Origin: Pigoraptor vietnamica
Taxonomy: Eukaryota > Opisthokonta > Filasterea
Assembly: GCA_943704525.1 (NCBI GenBank)
Contig: CALSCQ010001426.1
Location: forward strand, 1 to 14,266
Direction: 5' to 3'
DNA length: 14,266 nt
Translations under genes and position numbers: made by a program
Part shown: positions 7,703-14,266 of the stretch, one piece after another
Layout of the letters: every line of letters begins with the position of its first letter
How positions within the stretch are numbered: position 1 is the first letter of the stretch
Notes under the pieces: generated by a model
The model's input: only the letters and a program-made list of their open reading frames with translations
Databases searched by the model: none
Told to the model about the DNA's origin: nothing

Positions 7703-9337
7703 TCACACAGGCGTCTCGAGCTCCACCAGCGGCCGCACCAAGCTGGAGAACCGCGCCTTGTCGCGGCCGTAGCGCACCTGTGAAAACGAGCCCCTCTTCC
7801 GCCCAAACTCCATGAGGCTGCCGTACGTCCCGTCCGCAAGGCCGACATACAGCCAGTCGCTGTCCGGGGTGAACGAGAACCCGGCAATTTCGCTGAAGAA
7901 ATCGATGACCTGCGCCGTCGCAAAGTCCGCACTGGCGTCAAACACGTGCACAAAGTCGGCCGGCTCCGCGAGCGCCAGGAAGCGCCCGTCCGACGTGAAC
8001 CGCAGCGACCGAACGGCGCCCATCTTCGTCCCCAAGACGCACACGGCGCTCGACATCTTCCGCACGTCGTACACGCGCGCCGTCCTGTCCTGGTTACCCG
8101 TAACAATGCGCGTCCCGTCGGGCGACCACGCGCATGCGAAGGAAAAGTCCCTGTGTCCGGACAGCGTGGCCACGCGCTCGCCCGTGCGCGCGTCGCACAC
8201 AAGGCCCAGCGGGTCGTCGCCGACCACGCACATCAGGCTCGCGTCGGGCGACAGCGCCATGTAATTGACGGGCCAATCATACTCAAAGGTCGACACGCGC
8301 ACAAACGTCGGCAGCGCAAACGCCCGCACGCGGCAGTCGTTGTTCGAGCTGAACAGCAGGCGCTGGCCGGACCGCCCCGTCGAAATCTCAATCGCGTTCG
8401 TGATGCCGTTGTCCTCCGTCGTCACACGCCCAGAGTGCACGACGCGGTTCGTGGAGAGGGACCTGCAAAACACCTCGCCATTGAAGCCGCCCGCAGCCAC
8501 AAACTCGTCCGAAGCGCCCAGCGTCGTGATCGGCACACGATCCACTGAGTCCGTCCCCACGCCGCCCTCCAAGTTTAGCACCGTGTGCGCCTTTCGCGTT
8601 GGCGGGCTCCAGTGGAAAACCTTCGACGCGTCCATGTAGTACACGTCGTTCTTGGACGTCGCTCGCATGAGATTCCGCAGCTGAAAGTGCACGACGGCGC
8701 ACCTACGGCCCGGATTGTTGCACACAAAGTCGTAAAACTGGCCCGTCTCGCTCACGTTCAGGCGAATGGCAGCGAGCTGATCGGCTGCGAACGACGGGTT
8801 CTCGTACGCAGAGTAGTCTTGCATGCGCGTCTGCCTGTACGACGTCCGCGTGAGCGTCAGCCGCTCCCACGGGATGCCCTGAATGTCCCGACCGAGCGCC
8901 ACGTCCCGCGCAGTGATCGCCGTCCCCTGCGCAATATTCGCGTCGAAGAGGAGATCTTCCGGCGCATCAAACTCGTCCGGTTCGTCGCCGTCGGCCGTCT
9001 CCATGCTCTCCGCATCGCTGCTCGAGTCGGCGTCCATCTCGTCCTCGCTCACATCCGCCACCGGGACGCGCTCGTCCACGGACATGTTGCGAGACTCGGA
9101 AGCGTCCCTGCGGCTCGTCACGTGAGCGTGCACGACGTGGCCATGGTCGGCCGTGTCCGTGTCCGCATCCTCAATGTCAGCATCCGCGTCGGCATCGTCG
9201 CGCGACTCTGAAATCCCCCGTTGCGACCGCACCGTCTCACCCGTCCGAGGGCGCCACGAGCCCTCGTGCGCAGCGTCCATGACCTCGTCCACGTCCATGG
9301 AAGTCGACGTGCGCGGCGTGCGCGCAGCACTCGCCAT
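7703..9337 (-). CDS. WD40-repeat protein of the fungal C2A9.03 / plant At1g36070-like family
   Basis: A single uninterrupted 544-residue frame, the only intronless gene here. Residues 1-115 are acidic and disordered, rich in Asp, Glu, Ser and Ala, including an Asp-Ala run near 47-64. A conserved block then follows: DIQGIPWERL (151-160), SYRQTRMQDYSAYEN (166-180), FYDFVCNNP (201-209) and VVHFQLRNLMRATSKNDVY (215-233). This block is diagnostic of a conserved but poorly characterised family found in fungi and plants. A beta-propeller follows from about 265 to the end. Its clearest repeat is LSGHRDFSFACAWSPDG...TGNQDRTARVYDVR (392-426), and another includes FTSDGRFLALAEPADFVHVFD. WD40 propellers usually act as protein-docking scaffolds; the partner is unknown. 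The ATG at 9337 opens the frame. The gene is divergent from the TIMMDC1-like gene and convergent with the lipid kinase. Confidence 0.88.
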   Translation of the reverse strand: MASAARTPRTSTSMDVDEVMDAAHEGSWRPRTGETVRSQRGISESRDDADADADIEDADTDTADHGHVVHAHVTSRRDASESRNMSVDERVPVADVSEDEMDADSSSDAESMETADGDEPDEFDAPEDLLFDANIAQGTAITARDVALGRDIQGIPWERLTLTRTSYRQTRMQDYSAYENPSFAADQLAAIRLNVSETGQFYDFVCNNPGRRCAVVHFQLRNLMRATSKNDVYYMDASKVFHWSPPTRKAHTVLNLEGGVGTDSVDRVPITTLGASDEFVAAGGFNGEVFCRSLSTNRVVHSGRVTTEDNGITNAIEISTGRSGQRLLFSSNNDCRVRAFALPTFVRVSTFEYDWPVNYMALSPDASLMCVVGDDPLGLVCDARTGERVATLSGHRDFSFACAWSPDGTRIVTGNQDRTARVYDVRKMSSAVCVLGTKMGAVRSLRFTSDGRFLALAEPADFVHVFDASADFATAQVIDFFSEIAGFSFTPDSDWLYVGLADGTYGSLMEFGRKRGSFSQVRYGRDKARFSSLVRPLVELETPV

Positions 9338-9664
9338 CTCACACTCCCATCAGGGGGAACGCAGAGGTTAGAGACCCTATTGTGAACACACGTCCGCCCG
9401 CATTATTGAGCGGCAGAGGGCGGCGCACCGCACAGGAGGCGATTGTTGAGGCCGCTCGGCCCCGATGGCACTCGTTCGTGACAGGGGTTTCGAAGCGCGA
9501 AAACAAGCCAAGATAAGGATGACAGCAAAAGTGTCACGCGCCGGGCGGCAGCACACAAATTCAACACGGGAAGTGTGCGACGCCGCTCGTGAGAGACAGT
9601 AGAGAATTGAAAGACCATTCGTAGTACCATGTCACTGTTTTTGGCAAGTGAGTGAGGACTCGGG

Positions 9665-9699
9665 GTGTGTGTGTGTGTGTGTGCGTGTGTGTCCTCGCG

Positions 9700-9733
<34 letters not shown>
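9665..9733. repeat. Interrupted (GT)n microsatellite upstream of TIMMDC1-like gene
   Basis: Two GT runs (9665-9692 and 9702-9733) are separated by CCTCGCGCC. GT is on the strand of the TIMMDC1-like gene, about 220-290 bases before its ATG, so the tract could be in the promoter, the 5' leader or a leader intron. Confidence 0.93.
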
Positions 9734-9734
<1 letters not shown>

Positions 9735-9797
9735 CTAAAGCAAAAACGAGTGACGTCGGCCCGAACTCTCTCGTGCAAATATATTGAACAATCGTCG

Positions 9798-9813
9798 ATT
9801 TTTGATCAAAAAT
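9798..9813. promoter_or_regulatory. Perfect 16-base palindrome ATTTTTGATCAAAAAT
   Basis: A perfect palindrome of AT-rich arms around GATC lies about 140 bases upstream of the TIMMDC1-like start in an otherwise GC-rich region. It may be a dimeric factor site; this is inferred from symmetry and location only. Confidence 0.4.
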
Positions 9814-9849
9814 TGTGCTTCTTGGACTGAGCGGACGAAACTGTAATCT

Positions 9850-9889
9850 GGGTAACAGGTAAGTCACGTGAGGCCACCGGATGTTACCC
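9850..9889. promoter_or_regulatory. GGGTAACA...TGTTACCC inverted repeat enclosing CACGTG
   Basis: Perfect 8-base arms at 9850-9857 and 9882-9889 flank a 24-base spacer. GTCACGTGA (9863-9871, with the palindromic E-box CACGTG at 9865-9870) lies almost at the centre. It ends 64 bases before the ATG of the TIMMDC1-like gene. bHLH factors of the Cbf1/USF/TFEB type recognise GTCACGTGA; use here is inferred. Confidence 0.5.
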
Positions 9890-9953
9890 CACCGCTTCGG
9901 TACGGCCGGTACTTGAACTCTGACACACCACTTGTCATTCTGTCGCGAGAAAA

Positions 9954-11531
9954 ATGGCCTCACCGCCCAGTAAGAAGGATGACGCGCATGACGAGAAGCC
10001 GCTGCGCGCGACCGCAGACGACGACGATGAGGGTGGGGTATTATTGCGCTGATGTGAAAATTGGGTCGCTGTTGGAGTGCTCACTGACTGGCGCACGTGC
10101 AGAGGAAATGGGTGTTGTCGAGTTTCTTCGGTTCGCGTTAGATCCTAGAAGGTGAGCAATTAAGCAGTCCAGCAGGTGCTTGGATTGTGGTATGCGTGTA
10201 TGCTCGGTGCATTGTGTGCATGTGTGTGTGTGTGTGTGTGTGTGCGTGCGTGCGTGTGTGTGTGTGCGTGCGTGCGTGTGTGTGTGTGTGGTTGTGTGTG
10301 TGTGCGTGTGTGGTGTGTGTGCGTGTGTTTGCGTGCGAGAGTTTGCTCGTTCGGATGTACAGGCGTGTGTGCGTCTGGAGAGTCCAATAAGCCTTCGTTT
10401 GCTTATCACATTCTCTTCGGACGGCAGAGAAGGGCGCATCACACGACGACCCAAAGTGCTGGAGGACTGGTGGCGCTTTGTGTGGCCGGCTGTCGTCGCT
10501 GGCATCTTCTTCGGAGGGTACACGGGGTCTCGCGCGGCCGCGACCAAGTGAGTCGCTCATTCCACCATAGTACCTCTGCGAAACTGACCCGTCTGACGAT
10601 ACGCATACATGGCGCCTTAGTCTGTCTTCCCATTTGTATGTTGGCGGTCGTCACTGCGGATGTATGGTGGCGGTCGTGTGGCACTGTACGCTTCGCACTT
10701 CGTAAGCAATTGCGCGTGTTTCTAAACGCGCATAGCTAATATCGCGCCGTGCCACGTGCATCCTCGCCCAGGCACATAAAGGATAACTTGGACACGATCT
10801 ATCCTTCCAAGTACTTTGCGCAGGTGCGCCGTCTTGTGTGCGTGTGGTCGTGTTACATTGCGCCATTTCGTGCGTTGCGCATCGTCTTCCCTTACGCCTT
10901 GACATCCCCTCTCCTTTCCCCTCATCCCCACATTGTCGCCTCTCTTTCTCTCCCGTTCTCGCCGCTTATCGCACGGCACGACTTAGTTTGCGCCCCCGGT
11001 GACGTCCCTTTCGTGTCTCGTGCTGACGTCCTCGTGTGAATTGTAGCGCGACCTCAACACGGCAATTGGCATGGGCCTGTTTCGCGGGGGCGCGCGGGGC
11101 GGAGCCTCCATGCTCGTCCTCGCAGGAGTGTTCCAGGGGGCTGCGTTCTATCAGCAGCGAGAGTATCCCCAGCGATCGCCCGTAGTGGTGTATGCGATCG
11201 CCGGTGCGGCGTCCGGTTCGATGTGTGTCTTCCGAGGTGCGTTGTCGCAATGGAGCTGACATCGTGAGCCTGAATGCGCACAATGCCGTCGCGCTGTTCT
11301 TGCGTGGTTCATTGTTATCTCACAACACCTCCTCGCACGCGCGGTTTTCGTGCAGGCGGTCCGGTCGGCCTTATGCTTGGCGCGCTGCTAGGGGCTTCGG
11401 TAGGGCTCACCACCGGCGGTGTGCTACAGGCAATTGACATACTCGCCCGCGACCACGCCAAGAAGAAGGCTGAGGGAGCCGCCGGTACGCCTCCAGCCGC
11501 AGCGTCGGGAGAGGCTTCTGGCAAGCCATGA
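9954..11531 (+). CDS. TIMMDC1: TIMMDC1-like mitochondrial complex I assembly factor (Tim17/22/23 fold)
   Basis: In animals TIMMDC1 is an inner-membrane protein needed to assemble the membrane arm of respiratory complex I. Six exons (9954-10032, 10103-10151, 10428-10547, 10772-10823, 11047-11236, 11356-11531) join in frame to 221 residues ending in TGA. After a charged, acidic N-terminus come a hydrophobic segment at about 61-79 (VWPAVVAGIFFGGYTG) and then HIKDNLDTIYPSKYFAQRDL. Three further Gly/Ala-rich segments lie at about 121-135, 145-162 and 165-193. The pair IAGAASGSMCVFRGGPVGL and LGALLGASVGLTTGG corresponds to the animal IAGAVTGSLFR...GLVAGGIIGALLGTPVGG pattern. The tail is Lys/Ala-rich. 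The animal protein is longer (about 285 residues). Another Tim17/22/23-superfamily member is possible, but the segment order and the loop before the last two helices favour TIMMDC1. Exons 1-3 depend on inferred splice sites and are less certain than exons 5-6. Confidence 0.75.
10212..10337. repeat. (GT)n/(GCGT)n tract in TIMMDC1-like intron 2
   Basis: TG, TGCG and GTGTG units fill much of the 10152-10427 intron. GT is on the sense strand of the gene. The Cys-Val and His-Thr frames across it are artefacts. Confidence 0.93.
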
Positions 11532-11853
11532 GCGGATTGTGTGTGTGCATGCGTGCGTGCGTGCGTGTGTGCATGCGTGTTGCGTGCTTAGTGGCTGTTC
11601 CGACTGCGTGTCTGGCACACGCTATGAATGTGCTCTTGGAACTGGAACGCGCGCTAGTTATCTCCGAACAGCCGCGTCCATTCGGCAGAGGGGAGTGCGA
11701 GTACCCCCAAGCACATCCGCACAAATGTGAAAAGCGCCCAGAAAACAACAGCTGGCCAAGAACATAATTAATTGGCAACCATAAAGTGCGTGTGGGACAC
11801 TCTGTGGGCACTCTTACGATAGAGTGACAGTCGCCCTCGTGAGACCAAGGGCT
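11532..11853. other. Tail-to-tail gap of TIMMDC1-like and UBE2K genes
   Basis: A 322-base gap expected to hold both 3' UTRs. Next to the TIMMDC1-like stop is a TG/TGCG/TGCA repeat (11538-11587), TG-rich on that gene's sense strand. ATAAAG occurs near 11781. No gene or RNA is supported. Confidence 0.6.
11538..11587. repeat. TGCG/TGCA/TG repeat in the TIMMDC1-like 3' flank
   Basis: Seven bases after the TIMMDC1-like stop codon, a 50-base tract of TG, TGCG and TGCA units begins. It is probably transcribed in the 3' UTR as UG-rich RNA. Confidence 0.85.
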
Positions 11854-13707
<1,854 letters not shown>

Positions 13708-13714
13708 CTCTTAA

Positions 13715-13744
13715 AACAGTAACGGACCGCGCGTCGTTACTGTT
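13715..13744. promoter_or_regulatory. 10-base inverted repeat directly upstream of UBE2K
   Basis: AACAGTAACG (13715-13724) and CGTTACTGTT (13735-13744) are perfect reverse complements separated by 10 bases. The nearer arm is 7 bases from the UBE2K start codon, so it may be a DNA site at the transcription start or a hairpin in the 5' leader. It shares the GTAAC/GTTAC core with two other promoters here. Confidence 0.5.
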
Positions 13745-13902
13745 GCGGCAAAAGTGCGCACAATGAACGCGGCGTGCGCGCTGCGTGGGAGGGAATGCCG
13801 AAAACAACGACTACCAAGAGACACTCTGAAGACGAGACGAAGAGGTGGGGATTTCGCACACCGAAATCGCGTTACGCAAGCGTCGCTTTTAAGTGGAACC
13901 TT

Positions 13903-13911
13903 GTCACGTGA
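13903..13911. promoter_or_regulatory. E-box GTCACGTGA
   Basis: The same nine bases occur at 9863-9871 upstream of the TIMMDC1-like gene. The core CACGTG is the classical bHLH site, about 200 bases upstream of the UBE2K start. Function is inferred. Confidence 0.4.
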
Positions 13912-14266
13912 AGACGCGCCGGCGAAAGATGTCCCACAATACGGAGTGAAAACAAAAGCGCACGCGCAAGAATAAGAGGTGACAAACAGCCCGCGAGAGA
14001 TGCGACAGCAAAGCTGCGTGCGTGAGGAGGAGAGGCAACAGCGAAACTCCAAACTATTGTGTGTTTCACTCAACCGTCACGGCTGGTTAGTGTTCCTCAC
14101 GGGCCGTGCGAGCTCTCGGTCGGTTACACTCAATCGGCTTACAAACCAGGTGTACTGAACGGGGTATGCAACTCTCGATTCCTGATTTACCACGGTCCCG
14201 GGGACTTGTGGCCCCGGATGACGCGACATGATTGGCCGAAAAAGTGACCCTCTAAATTCATATTTT

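Larger units (their letters stand above)
9338..9953. promoter_or_regulatory. Putative bidirectional promoter between the WD40 and TIMMDC1-like genes
   Basis: This 616-base region separates divergent start codons and holds no supported gene. It contains a GT microsatellite (9665-9733), a 16-base palindrome (9798-9813), and an inverted repeat surrounding a CACGTG core (9850-9889). All of these lie in the half nearest the TIMMDC1-like start. The long minus-strand frame over 9403-9963 is a repeat-containing shadow with no family match. Confidence 0.55.
13708..14266. promoter_or_regulatory. Upstream region of UBE2K and right flank, no gene recognised
   Basis: This 559-base stretch contains no frame that resembles a known protein. 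It holds the 13715-13744 inverted repeat, GTCACGTGA at 13903-13911, an ATTGG (inverted CCAAT) near 14231, and a small GC hairpin at 14198-14217. By the alternating layout a plus-strand gene could start beyond the right edge, but nothing here proves it. Confidence 0.45.

Noticed and set aside
8091-8105. GTTACCCGTAAC as another copy of the promoter inverted repeat
   Set aside because: It lies inside WD40 coding sequence with the half-sites in the opposite (everted) order, and is explained by codons.
14198-14217. CCGGGG-8-CCCCGG hairpin as a terminator or part of an RNA gene
   Set aside because: The 6-base stem has no surrounding RNA-gene signature, and I could not fit a tRNA or snRNA to it.

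Overview
This is a nuclear, intron-rich eukaryotic window, moderately GC-rich by eye. It holds seven protein-coding genes, six of them split by short GT-AG introns. I reconstructed 26 introns by joining splice sites so that the protein stays aligned with known families. The gene set (eIF3k, mitochondrial methylmalonyl-CoA epimerase, an EROS/CYBC1 homologue, a sphingosine/ceramide-type lipid kinase, a C2A9.03-type WD40 protein, a TIMMDC1-like complex I assembly factor, and a UBE2K/Ubc1-type E2 with a UBA domain) fits a unicellular protist or alga-like eukaryote with compact genes. I cannot name the species from the sequence.

Layout, left to right: eIF3k (-, last exon off the left edge), MCEE (+, 2055-3142), CYBC1/EROS (-, 3537-4571), lipid kinase (+, 5155-7441), WD40 protein (-, 7703-9337, the only intronless gene), TIMMDC1-like (+, 9954-11531), UBE2K (-, 11854-13707). 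A right-hand flank with no recognisable gene follows. Strands alternate at every step, so the genes form three head-to-head pairs sharing putative bidirectional promoters (1753-2054, 4572-5154, 9338-9953) and three tail-to-tail pairs with short 3' gaps.

The genes do not form one pathway. MCEE and TIMMDC1 are both mitochondrial, CYBC1 is an ER membrane chaperone in animals, the lipid kinase acts on membrane lipids, eIF3k serves translation, and UBE2K serves ubiquitin-chain formation. No mobile element, CRISPR array, RNA gene or defence island was seen.

The most unusual structure is not in the proteins. Long TG/GT microsatellites and TG-rich tracts fill many introns and some 3' flanks, and nearly always read (GT)n on the sense strand of the host gene, whichever genomic strand that is. 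The 5' splice sites are also biased, with 22 of 26 beginning GTG. Several promoters carry inverted repeats: GTAAC...GTTAC arms in three of them, a CCAAT-ATTGG palindrome in another, and a shared GTCACGTGA motif in two.
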